Assembly (NCBI GenBank): GCA_027083715.1
Contig: JALWNR010000818.1
Location: 1 to 9,047 of the forward strand
DNA: 9,047 bases
Reading direction: 5' to 3'
From: Bacteroidales bacterium
GTDB lineage: Bacteria; Bacteroidota; Bacteroidia; Bacteroidales; NBLH01
Within the stretch, counting starts at the first letter, position 1; every line of letters starts with the position of its first letter. The position numbers and the translations under genes are program-made. The notes under the pieces were generated by a model that did not search any database, was not told where the DNA came from, and was given only the letters and a program-made list of their open reading frames with translations. Positions 1 to 6,667 of the stretch are shown here, piece by piece.

Positions 1-32
1 ATTTTTTAGCAAGGTAAACTAATCAAGACAAA

Positions 33-599
33 TTATTCTAATCCTTCAATAAACTCAATTACTTTTTTACTGTCGTTCATCGGGTTTACACCTTTATCCA
101 CATACACTATTTTTTTATTTTTATCTACGATAAATGTCCAGCGTTTAGTAGTTACAGCACGCGCTAGTTCTACTTTGCCATTTTTTGTTTCTTTATTAAT
201 TACACCACCCTCAGAAATCGGAACACTAAATTTATTGGCAATATATCCGTTTACATCCGATAAAAGTGTAAAATTCAAATTATTTTCCTTTTCAAATATT
301 TTTAAATTTTTTACCGCATCACCACTTACTCCAACAACTTCAACTCCCATATCTTTCAGTTCTTTTTCTGCATCCCGGTAGCTACATGCCTGCTTGGTGC
401 AACCAAAAGTCAGAGCAGCAGGATAAAAATATATTACCACATAATTTTTACCGTAATAATTATCTGAATTCCATAATTCACCATTCTGATTGTTTGCCAT
501 AAAAATAGGTGCTTCATCACCTGTTTTCACCTGAGCCATTGCAGGCAGTAATATAAATAATGCAAATACTGCAACTGTTAATCTTTTTATGTTTTTCAT
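33..599 (-). CDS. Exported BCP/PrxQ-type peroxiredoxin (AhpC/TSA family thiol peroxidase)
   Basis: A 188-residue thiol peroxidase that would reduce hydrogen peroxide or organic hydroperoxides. Residues 1-22 form a signal peptide: the basic start MKNIKR, a hydrophobic core, then AMA before Gln23. The protein therefore probably acts in the periplasm, whereas the standard BCP enzyme is cytoplasmic. The family pattern PxxxTxxC is present as Pro60, Thr64 and peroxidatic Cys67. Cys72, five residues later, is in the position of the BCP/PrxQ resolving cysteine, and Arg153 in TKRWTFIVD fits the conserved active-site arginine. The residue before Gly-Cys67 is Phe66, where most family members have Pro (TPGC). 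The ATG at 599 is required to include the signal peptide. No strong -7 box is visible upstream; the best candidate, TACTTTTT on the minus strand (641-634), has one mismatch. The family call is secure; the export is inferred from the N-terminus. Confidence 0.93.
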   Translation of the reverse strand: MKNIKRLTVAVFALFILLPAMAQVKTGDEAPIFMANNQNGELWNSDNYYGKNYVVIYFYPAALTFGCTKQACSYRDAEKELKDMGVEVVGVSGDAVKNLKIFEKENNLNFTLLSDVNGYIANKFSVPISEGGVINKETKNGKVELARAVTTKRWTFIVDKNKKIVYVDKGVNPMNDSKKVIEFIEGLE

Positions 600-661
600 T
601 TTAATATTTTTTAATTTGTTGGTAAATGTGAATAAAAAGTATTGATTTTACAAAATGCTAT

Positions 662-692
662 TTAGAATAAGAGGAATAATTATGTAAGTTTG
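662..692 (+). promoter_or_regulatory. Probable Bacteroidota-type promoter for the DUF2807 lipoprotein gene
   Basis: TAAGTTTG at 685-692 matches the Bacteroidota -7 consensus TAnnTTTG exactly. TTAG at 662-665, 19 bases upstream, is one base from the -33 consensus TTTG. This would place transcription start near 699, about 20 bases before the ATG at 720. The elements are seen in the sequence; activity is inferred. Confidence 0.55.
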
Positions 693-719
693 TAAGCCTG
701 TAATTCAAATCATAATATT

Positions 720-1433
720 ATGAAAAATATAATTTTTCCTTTAACAATTATTAGTTTGCTGCTGATTAATTTCACTTCTTGTAATCTGTTCTGCGAAAAA
801 GGTTCGGGAAATCCTGTTTCGGAGGAGCGTAGCATTATTGAGTTTGACGAAATAGAACTCGATGGCTCAGCAAGTGTATTTCTGGAACAAGGCGCAAAAA
901 CTAAACTTACCGTAGTGGTAGACAGCAATTTGCAACAATATGTAATTACTAAAGTATCAGGTATGAAACTTGAAGTGTATGAAGATAAATGCCTGAAAGA
1001 ACTTACAAGATACGAAATACATATTACAACTCCTGCTTTGACAAAACTATATGTTTCCGGCTCGGTAAAAGTAAAAGGTGATAAAATTATCAAAACCGAT
1101 AATTTATACATAAAAGTAAAAAGTTCGGGAGATGTTTCATTAGGTGTGGATACCGAAGATTTAGAAACCATAGCCAAAGGCTCAGGTAATATACAGCTTT
1201 TTGGTCGTGCGGCAGATTTTGATATTAATTTGGATGGTGCCGGAGCTATTGATGCATTTGCACTGATTGCCAAAAATGTTGATGCTGATGTGGACGGAGC
1301 CGGTACGTGCAAAATAAATGTGAGTGAAAAATTTAAAGGAGATGTGGGCGGTAGCGGTAAAATTTACTATAAAGGCAATCCGAAAAAGGTACAAACCGAC
1401 GTTTCGGGTACAGGGAGTATTAAGGCAAAATAA
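720..1433 (+). CDS. DUF2807 (GIN-domain, auto-transporter adhesin head-like) lipoprotein
   Basis: A 237-residue envelope protein. The N-terminus (MKNIIFPLTIISLLL) is hydrophobic and runs into FTSC, with Cys21 as the likely lipidated residue. Phe at -3 is a loose lipobox, but such boxes are common in Bacteroidota. From about residue 36 the protein matches the DUF2807 pattern: F-DEIELDGSASVFLEQG, followed by a right-handed beta-solenoid. Seven short rungs carrying a G-S/A/T-G or similar turn recur every 18-20 residues: 112-120, 134-142, 152-162, 171-180, 191-201, 209-219 and 228-237. The rungs reach the last residue, so the fold seems to be capped by the C-terminus itself. Members are widespread surface or periplasmic proteins of unknown function, and the 'adhesin head' label is a family name rather than evidence. 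Four cysteines (21, 25, 91, 197) are present. The hydrolase gene starts 53 bases downstream with no obvious promoter between, so the two may be co-transcribed. Confidence 0.88.
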   Translation: MKNIIFPLTIISLLLINFTSCNLFCEKGSGNPVSEERSIIEFDEIELDGSASVFLEQGAKTKLTVVVDSNLQQYVITKVSGMKLEVYEDKCLKELTRYEIHITTPALTKLYVSGSVKVKGDKIIKTDNLYIKVKSSGDVSLGVDTEDLETIAKGSGNIQLFGRAADFDINLDGAGAIDAFALIAKNVDADVDGAGTCKINVSEKFKGDVGGSGKIYYKGNPKKVQTDVSGTGSIKAK

Positions 1434-1486
1434 CACAACTCTTTAAGATGATATTGATTGACAGATAGAACATTAAAAAATTAAAT

Positions 1487-2416
1487 ATGAAAAAATTATT
1501 AATCATTCTCGGAATAATCGGTGCAGGTATTTTTATTTTTTATTTAATTGCTTCTAAAAAACAATCATTTTTTGATGTTTACCCTAAAAATGATTCGATA
1601 AGTAAGTCTCTGCGTGAATTTCGTAAACTGCCTTTACAGAAAATTACGGTAGATAGTGTGGAATGGAACTATCTGAAAACCGGACAAGGAGAGCAAACCA
1701 TTCTTTTTTTACATGGTATGGGTGGAGCTTATGATATTTGGTGGCAGCAAATCAATTATTTTAAAAACAATTACCAAATTATCAGCCTGACTTACCCTCC
1801 GGTTGATAATTTAGAAGCTATGGCAAATGCCGTAATTGAAATTTTGGATAATGAACGCATCGGAAAAGTAATTGTGGCAGGCAGCTCCTTGGGAGGTTAT
1901 TTTACGCAATATTTGGTAAGTATGTATCCTGAACGTATTGAAAAAGCAGTGTTTGGCAATACATTTCCACCAAATAATTTAATCAAAAAAGAAAACGAAA
2001 GTAAAGAGAAGTTATTTAAAACGGCACCTGAGTGGCTGGTAATGTGGTTTTTACGAAAAGGTTTATCGAAAGGCATATTGCCTGCTGCAAATAATTCGGA
2101 AGTTCTGAAAGCCTACATGTACGAGCAATATTCAGGCGGAATGAGCAAAGCTCAGTTTATTGCACGCTACTATTGTGTGGTAGAAAAATTTGATGTGGAA
2201 GAAACAGAATATATCCCAAAAATGATTATTGAGGCAGATAATGATCCATTGGTAAACAAAGATTTACGTGATGAGCTAAAAAAACTTTATCCGGAGGCAA
2301 AAGTAGAAACCATGCACAATGTAGGGCATTTTCCGTATGTAAATGCACCTGATGAGTATAACAAGATTCTGGAAATTTTTTTCAAAGAAAAACAGGAAGA
2401 AGATTTTGATATTTAG
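1487..2416 (+). CDS. Membrane-anchored alpha/beta hydrolase, maspardin-like
   Basis: A 309-residue serine hydrolase of unknown substrate. Residues 4-21 form one hydrophobic segment after MKK with no clear cleavage site, so it is probably an N-terminal anchor with the catalytic domain outside the inner membrane. The fold markers are in order: HGMGG at 76-80 (oxyanion loop), the nucleophile elbow GSSLG at 132-136 with Ser134, an acid in EADNDPLV (Asp253 most likely) and His281 in NVGHFPYV. The stretch from the nucleophile through FGNTFPPNN, and the preceding ISLTYPPV, resemble the eukaryotic maspardin (SPG21) subgroup more than typical epoxide hydrolases or lipases; that comparison is from memory. 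The likely class is esterase or lipase-like, but the sequence does not reveal a substrate. The gene lies between the DUF2807 gene and the M14 peptidase on the same strand. Confidence 0.85.
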   Translation: MKKLLIILGIIGAGIFIFYLIASKKQSFFDVYPKNDSISKSLREFRKLPLQKITVDSVEWNYLKTGQGEQTILFLHGMGGAYDIWWQQINYFKNNYQIISLTYPPVDNLEAMANAVIEILDNERIGKVIVAGSSLGGYFTQYLVSMYPERIEKAVFGNTFPPNNLIKKENESKEKLFKTAPEWLVMWFLRKGLSKGILPAANNSEVLKAYMYEQYSGGMSKAQFIARYYCVVEKFDVEETEYIPKMIIEADNDPLVNKDLRDELKKLYPEAKVETMHNVGHFPYVNAPDEYNKILEIFFKEKQEEDFDI

Positions 2417-2418
2417 TG

Positions 2419-2447
2419 CCTGTCATGAATGTTTCATCCAGAACAGG
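2419..2447 (+). other. Small nested inverted repeat downstream of the hydrolase gene
   Basis: Directly after the hydrolase stop, an outer pair CCTGT (2419-2423) and ACAGG (2443-2447) encloses an inner hairpin, ATGAA (2425-2429), loop TGT, TTCAT (2433-2437). The stems are only five pairs each and no T-run follows. It could be a weak attenuator or processing signal between the hydrolase and the M14 peptidase gene, or chance. Confidence 0.25.
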
Positions 2448-2501
2448 AAACTATTAATATATCGGAAATCAGATAAATTTAACAACATAACAATTTTTAA
2501 A

Positions 2502-3626
2502 ATGAAAATTTCAGCAAATTTTGACAGTGGAAATATTGAAGTTATTTCAATAGAGAACCCCGAAGACATACAAGTAAAAATCCGAAAAGATACAAACTCT
2601 GATTTTTTACAATGGTTTTATTTCAGGCTGGTTGGTGCTGAAGGTTATCCTTGCAAAATTAAAATCACAAACGCAGCAAAAACTTCTTATCCGTTTTGGG
2701 AAGGCTACCATGTTGTTGCATCTTATGACCGAAAAAACTGGTTTCGTGTACCAACGCATTTCGATGGTACTAATTTGATAATTAATCATAAACCTGAATA
2801 CAACTCGGTTTTTTATGCGTATTTTGCACCCTACACCTACGATCGTCATCTGGATTTAATCAGTAATGCACAACACTCCGGCTTATGTGTATTGAAAAAT
2901 ATCGGCGAAACTGTGGAGGGCAGAAATATTGATTGCCTGATTGTTGGTGAACCGGACAAAAACAAAAAGAAAATCTGGATTATTGCACGCCAGCATCCGG
3001 GCGAAAGTATGGCTGAATGGTTTATGGAAGGTTTAATTTACAGGCTGTTGGACGAAAGCGATCCGGTTTCGCGCCAATTAACCGATAAAGCCGTATTTTA
3101 TATTGTTCCGAATATGAATGTGGACGGCAGCATTCATGGTAATTTGCGTAGCAATGCCGCAGGGCGAAATCTGAACCGCGAATGGGAACATCCCGATAAG
3201 GAAAAAAGCCCCGAAGTATTTTATGTACGCAATATGATGGATGAAACAGGTGTGGATTTATGCCTTGATGTACACGGAGATGAAGAACTGCCATATAATT
3301 TTGTAACCACAAACGATGGTATTCCGAACTATACAGAACGTTTAAAAAATCTGGAACAAAAATTCATCAACGACTGGAAGAAAATCAGCCCGGACTTTCA
3401 GGATAAGCACGGATATGATAAAGATGAGCCGGGCAAAGCCAATTTGTCTATCTGCTCAAACCAAGTTGGTCAGCGTTTTGACTGCCTTTCGATGACCATT
3501 GAAATGCCTTTTAAAGACAATGCCAACATGCCTGACCCAATACAAGGATGGTCGCCTGAGCGTTCGGCACATCTTGGACAATCGGTTTTGAATGTGGTGT
3601 TGAATATTTGTGATGAGTTGAGATAA
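2502..3626 (+). CDS. M14 family zinc carboxypeptidase, cytosolic carboxypeptidase (CCP/AGBL)-like
   Basis: A 374-residue metallocarboxypeptidase with no signal peptide, so cytoplasmic. Residues 1-115 form the beta-rich N-terminal domain typical of CCPs (FDSGNI at the start, FWEGYHVVASYDRKNW at 65-80, FYAYFAPY at 104-111). The catalytic domain follows: zinc ligands His165 and Glu168 in RQHPGES, then PNMNVDG (203-209), GRNLNREW (221-228) with substrate-binding Arg222, third ligand His258 in LDVHGDEE, and catalytic Glu334 in MTIEMPF. The active site looks intact. Eukaryotic relatives trim glutamates from tubulin tails; the substrate of bacterial forms is not known to me. The ATG at 2502 was chosen because FDSGNI sits where family members begin. 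An open frame reaches back to 2343, but it overlaps the hydrolase gene by 74 bases and adds 53 unrelated basic residues. A weak -7-like TAAATTTA lies at 2474-2481. Confidence 0.92.
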   Translation: MKISANFDSGNIEVISIENPEDIQVKIRKDTNSDFLQWFYFRLVGAEGYPCKIKITNAAKTSYPFWEGYHVVASYDRKNWFRVPTHFDGTNLIINHKPEYNSVFYAYFAPYTYDRHLDLISNAQHSGLCVLKNIGETVEGRNIDCLIVGEPDKNKKKIWIIARQHPGESMAEWFMEGLIYRLLDESDPVSRQLTDKAVFYIVPNMNVDGSIHGNLRSNAAGRNLNREWEHPDKEKSPEVFYVRNMMDETGVDLCLDVHGDEELPYNFVTTNDGIPNYTERLKNLEQKFINDWKKISPDFQDKHGYDKDEPGKANLSICSNQVGQRFDCLSMTIEMPFKDNANMPDPIQGWSPERSAHLGQSVLNVVLNICDELR

Positions 3627-3634
3627 ATTGGTGT

Positions 3635-3666
3635 GTTGATTAATTGAATATTAAGTTGTACCTTTA
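3635..3666 (+). promoter_or_regulatory. Possible Bacteroidota-type promoter of the toxin-antitoxin pair
   Basis: TACCTTTA at 3659-3666 matches TAnnTTTG in all but its last base. GTTG at 3635-3638, 20 bases upstream, is one base from TTTG. Transcription would start around 3673, giving a leader of under 20 bases before the ATG at 3690. Each element carries a mismatch, so this is tentative. Confidence 0.4.
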
Positions 3667-3689
3667 CGTAATAATCAGAAAAAGAGGTT

Positions 3690-3923
3690 ATGAAAGCTTT
3701 AGAATTTCAAACTTATGTAAAAAACGGAGTAATAAAAATTCCGGATAATTATCCGTTATACAACAACCGGAAAGTAAAAGTAATAATGCTTTTACAAGAA
3801 GAAGTATCAAATGATAAAGAAGAGCTTTTGGAAGCATTTCGTGAAATCCAAAAATTAGATGTATTTTCAGAAATAAATGATACTGTTGAATGGCAAAAAC
3901 AATTAAGAAATGAATGGGAATAA
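3690..3923 (+). CDS. Antitoxin-like small protein of a VapBC-type pair
   Basis: A 77-residue acidic protein directly upstream of a PIN-domain gene. Residues 1-37 (VKNGVIKIPDNYPLYNNRKVKVIMLL) have the short beta-hairpin pattern of AbrB/MazE-like or DUF104-like antitoxins, a 'something-G-x-I-x-IP' strand pair that usually dimerises and may bind DNA. Residues 41-77 are charged and probably helical, ending in VEWQKQLRNEWE; this kind of tail commonly folds into the PIN active site and neutralises it. The last 14 bases overlap the toxin gene, so translation is likely coupled and the antitoxin is made first. Purine-rich AAAAAGAGG precedes the ATG at 3690. The role is inferred mainly from the partner, the size and the tail; no exact family name can be given with certainty. 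Confidence 0.75.
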   Translation: MKALEFQTYVKNGVIKIPDNYPLYNNRKVKVIMLLQEEVSNDKEELLEAFREIQKLDVFSEINDTVEWQKQLRNEWE

Positions 3924-4293
3924 AGCCTTGTTAGACAGTAATGTAATTATTGATGCATCAAAAAATCTGATTTCTGTTGTTGATATCATTAATAGTTACG
4001 ACATGCTTTTCACATCGATTATATGCTATATTGAGGTTTTGGGCTTTAACTTTAAAACGGAAACAGAGAAAAATGCCGTAGAACGCATTTTTAAGTCGCT
4101 GTCTGTGATAAATATAAATCGGGAAATAGCTGACTTTACGGTTGAGCTCAGAAAAAAGTCAAAAATAAAACTTCCTGATGCCTTAATTATGGCAAGCGCG
4201 GAAATAATAGAGGCAGATTTAATAACAAGCAATATATCAGACTTTAAAAATCATTCAAAAAACATTAGTGTAATAACTCCTAAAAGCCGATAA
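3910..4293 (+). CDS. vapC: PIN-domain ribonuclease toxin, VapC-like
   Basis: A 127-residue single-domain PIN protein, close to the usual VapC length. The acidic metal site is complete: Asp9 in LLDSNVIIDAS, Glu42 in CYIEVLG, Asp90 in KLPDALIMASA and Asp111 in LITSNISDF, with Asn108 as the usual polar neighbour. VapC enzymes are Mg2+-dependent endoribonucleases that cut tRNA, rRNA or mRNA and stop growth until the antitoxin binds them; the RNA target cannot be read from sequence. The start ATG at 3910 lies inside the last codons of the antitoxin gene (14-base overlap), as expected for a coupled pair. The gene appears intact, with no frameshift or lost catalytic residue. Confidence 0.9.
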   Translation: MNGNKALLDSNVIIDASKNLISVVDIINSYDMLFTSIICYIEVLGFNFKTETEKNAVERIFKSLSVININREIADFTVELRKKSKIKLPDALIMASAEIIEADLITSNISDFKNHSKNISVITPKSR

Positions 4294-4342
4294 CTCTTTT
4301 ACACTCCGTAAAAATATTCAGGCTGAAAAACATAAAATATTG

Positions 4343-4375
4343 TTTTTACCGATCTTGAAAATTAACGTATCTTTG
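4343..4375 (+). promoter_or_regulatory. Probable Bacteroidota-type promoter of the ADP-forming ligase gene
   Basis: TATCTTTG at 4368-4375 is an exact TAnnTTTG -7 element. A T-rich stretch at 4343-4347 sits 20-21 bases upstream where the -33 TTTG would be, so that element is poor. The implied start of transcription near 4382 is about 18 bases before the ATG at 4400. This also argues against a TTG start at 4340, which would lie upstream of the promoter. Confidence 0.55.
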
Positions 4376-4399
4376 GCAAAACCAAAGAAAGAAAAAGCA

Positions 4400-6457
4400 A
4401 TGATAAATAAACAACTATTAAAACCTGAAAGCATTGTTGTTATTGGTGGTTCAAACGATGTACAAAAGCCGGGTGGTAAGGTACTGAAAAATCTTATTGA
4501 CGGAAATTTCGGCGGACAATTATACGTTAGCAACCCAAAAGAAAAAGAAGTTCAGGGCATTAAAAGCTATCAGAATGTAGAAGATTTACCGGAAGTAGAT
4601 TTGGCAATTATTGCCATTGCGGCTAAATATTGTCCGCAAACGGTTAAAGTACTTGCCGATGAAAAGAACACACGTGCGTTCATTATCCTTTCGGCAGGAT
4701 TCAGCGAAATGGGTACCGAAGGTAAAAAGCTGGAAGATGAGATTGTGGATACTGTTAATCGTGTAAACGGTGTATTAATAGGACCTAACGGAATTGGTGT
4801 TTTAACTCCCAATTATCACGGTGTTTTTACAGAGCCTATTCCTAAAATGGATCCGCAAGGTGTTGATTTTATTTCCGGCTCGGGTGCAACTGCCGTATTT
4901 ATTTTAGAAACAGCTTTGGCTCGCGGATTAACTTTTGCCAGCATTTATTCGGTAGGAAACAGTGCGCAAACAGGCGTGGAAGACATCCTGCAATATATGG
5001 ACGAAACTTTTGAGCCTGAAACCAGCCCGAAAATCAAGCTATTGTATCTTGAAAATATTGAAAAACCTCAAAAACTACTTAAACACGCAGCTTCATTAAT
5101 CCGTAAAGGCTGTAAAATTGCAGCTATCAAAGCCGGAAGTTCGGATGCAGGCAGTCGTGCAGCTTCCTCGCACACAGGTGCACTGGCAAGCTCTGATGTG
5201 GCGGTGGATGCATTGTTTAAAAAAGCAGGAATTGTGCGTTGCTACGGCAGAAATGAATTGATAAGCGTAGCTTCGGTATTTAAACAGCCCGAAGCAAAAG
5301 GTAAGAACTTTGCTATTGTTACTCATGCGGGAGGTCCGGCAGTAATGCTTACCGACGCTTTGGAAAAAGGCGGATTAAATGTGCCGGAAATAAAAAACGA
5401 ATATACTCCTTTCCTTTTGGAAGAACTTTTCTCTGGTTCATCGGTATCGAACCCGATTGACTTTTTGGCAACCGGAACAGCTGAGCAATTAGGTACCATC
5501 ATCGAATACGTAAATAAAAAGTTTGACGAAGTAGATGCTATGGTGGTGATTTTCGGAACACCGGGCTTGTTTAAAGTGTTTGATGCCTATAATGTATTGC
5601 ACGAAAAAATACAAAATACACTGAAACCTATTTATCCTGTTTTGCCATCTACCATGGTAGCCAAAGAGGAAGTGAAAGATTTTGTCTCAAAAGGTCATGT
5701 TTATTTTCCTGATGAGGTAATTCTGGGTGAGGCACTGGCAAAAGTTTACAATACACCTAAACCTGCTGAAATTGAAACAAATTTTGCTTTTGCTGATGAA
5801 CAAAAAATCCGTAAAGTAATTGATACTGCACAAAACGGTTATTTGCAACCCGAAGATGTACAAAAATTGCTGGATGCAGTTCAAATTCCACGTGCCAAAG
5901 AAGGTGTTTTTACGGATGTAAAACAGGCTCTTGCTTTTATGCAGGAAATTAGCTATCCGGTAGTGATGAAGGTTGTGGGTCCGGTACACAAATCGGATGT
6001 AGGCGGTGTGATTTTGAACATACAGTCAGATGAAGAATTGCTACGCAATTTTAAACAAATAATGCAAATCAAAGATGCAGAAGCAGTACTTGTTCAGCCA
6101 ATGGTAAGTGGTATGGAATTGTTTGTAGGAGCAAAACATGAAAGCGGTTTCGGACATATGATTTTGGTAGGACTTGGCGGAATTTTCATCGAAGCCCTGA
6201 AAGATGTTTCGGCAGGATTGGCTCCCTTGAATAAAAATGAAGCCTTGTCGATGATAAAATCCTTGAAATCATACAAAATAATACAAGGTATTCGCGGACA
6301 AAAAGGTGCCGATGAAAATAAACTGGCAGAAATCATGATACGCCTGAGTGCTTTATTGCATTTTGCACCCGAAATTTCTGAAATGGACTTAAATCCGCTA
6401 CTTGCCGATGGTGAACAAATTATTGCTGTGGATGCAAGGATTAGAGTAGAAAAATAG
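4400..6457 (+). CDS. Acetate/acyl-CoA ligase (ADP-forming), fused alpha and beta subunits
   Basis: A 685-residue cytoplasmic enzyme that would interconvert acyl-CoA + ADP + phosphate with acid + CoA + ATP, a substrate-level ATP-forming step from acetyl-CoA or branched/aryl acyl-CoAs. The alpha part comes first: a CoA-binding Rossmann domain (about 1-140; VVIGGSND, IGPNGIGVL) and succinyl-CoA-ligase-like domains (about 150-455). Within them SSHTGALASSD (256-266) holds His258, the expected phosphohistidine, and LYLENI (215-220) holds the partner Glu. The beta part is an ATP-grasp domain (about 465-685): VMKVVGPVHKSDVGGV (522-537) with the second conserved His530, VQPMVSGMELFVGA (565-578) and EMDLNPL (661-667). 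There is no C-terminal acetyltransferase domain, so this is not a Pat/YfiQ-type protein. The ATG at 4400 is preferred over a TTG at 4340 because MINKQLLKPESIVVIGGS is a typical family start and the promoter lies between. Acyl preference is not readable from sequence. Confidence 0.94.
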   Translation: MINKQLLKPESIVVIGGSNDVQKPGGKVLKNLIDGNFGGQLYVSNPKEKEVQGIKSYQNVEDLPEVDLAIIAIAAKYCPQTVKVLADEKNTRAFIILSAGFSEMGTEGKKLEDEIVDTVNRVNGVLIGPNGIGVLTPNYHGVFTEPIPKMDPQGVDFISGSGATAVFILETALARGLTFASIYSVGNSAQTGVEDILQYMDETFEPETSPKIKLLYLENIEKPQKLLKHAASLIRKGCKIAAIKAGSSDAGSRAASSHTGALASSDVAVDALFKKAGIVRCYGRNELISVASVFKQPEAKGKNFAIVTHAGGPAVMLTDALEKGGLNVPEIKNEYTPFLLEELFSGSSVSNPIDFLATGTAEQLGTIIEYVNKKFDEVDAMVVIFGTPGLFKVFDAYNVLHEKIQNTLKPIYPVLPSTMVAKEEVKDFVSKGHVYFPDEVILGEALAKVYNTPKPAEIETNFAFADEQKIRKVIDTAQNGYLQPEDVQKLLDAVQIPRAKEGVFTDVKQALAFMQEISYPVVMKVVGPVHKSDVGGVILNIQSDEELLRNFKQIMQIKDAEAVLVQPMVSGMELFVGAKHESGFGHMILVGLGGIFIEALKDVSAGLAPLNKNEALSMIKSLKSYKIIQGIRGQKGADENKLAEIMIRLSALLHFAPEISEMDLNPLLADGEQIIAVDARIRVEK

Positions 6458-6559
6458 ATGATAGTTGTATTGTTGAGTGCATTATATTGGTATCAAACAA
6501 AGGAAAGTTTAATACTGTTCTAAATATCTGAATCAAAACAATAAATTAATAAATATTAT

Positions 6560-6620
6560 ACGATATTAATTGCGATGCATGTACGTTCTATATTTTTTGA
6601 AACGATATTACTTGCATCGC
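6560..6620. repeat. Paired direct repeat overlapping a spaced inverted repeat
   Basis: ACGATATTAATTGC at 6560-6573 recurs as ACGATATTACTTGC at 6602-6615, with 13 of 14 bases identical at a 42-base period. Overlapping these, GCGATGCA (6572-6579) and TGCATCGC (6613-6620) are perfect inverted repeats 33 bases apart, so the transcript could form a long-looped stem. A further AT-only inverted pair, AATTAATA (6544-6551) and TATTAATT (6564-6571), lies at the left edge. The arrangement is compatible with the end of a decayed small mobile or REP-like element, but no transposase is present in the window. Confidence 0.5.
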
Positions 6621-6638
6621 TATAGTTGCACCATTAAA

Positions 6639-6658
6639 CCCTGCCCTAAAGGACAGGG
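6639..6658. repeat. GC-rich hairpin, 8-pair stem with one mismatch
   Basis: CCCTGCCC (6639-6646), loop TAAA, GGACAGGG (6651-6658) form an eight-position stem with one C-A mismatch. It stands out sharply because the surroundings are very AT-rich. On the plus strand it is followed by CTATTGATTTT, which is only loosely T-rich, so it could act as a weak terminator for the ligase gene. It is also the kind of hairpin found in REP-like or IS200/IS605-type element ends. Confidence 0.5.
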
Positions 6659-6667
6659 CTATTGATT

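Noticed and set aside
2343..2501. N-terminal extension of the M14 peptidase reading frame by 53 residues.
   Set aside because: It overlaps the hydrolase coding sequence by 74 bases, its residues are unlike any M14 N-terminus, and the ATG at 2502 begins exactly at the conserved FDSGNI region.
4297..4313. Hairpin TTTTAC / GTAAAA just after the vapC stop as a terminator.
   Set aside because: The stem is only six mostly A-T pairs and no T-run follows, so it is too weak to call.
4340..4399. TTG-initiated extension of the ADP-forming ligase by 20 residues.
   Set aside because: A perfect TAnnTTTG promoter element lies inside it at 4368-4375, and the ATG at 4400 gives the usual family N-terminus.
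6458..6523. A 21-codon reading frame (MIVVLLSALYWYQTKESLIL, then Phe and a stop) directly after the ligase stop codon.
   Set aside because: It is very short, has no recognisable start signal and no similarity I can name. A hydrophobic run of this size is common in AT-rich DNA.
6560..6620. The repeated 14-mer as a small CRISPR array.
   Set aside because: There are only two copies, they are shorter than usual CRISPR repeats, and no cas genes are present.
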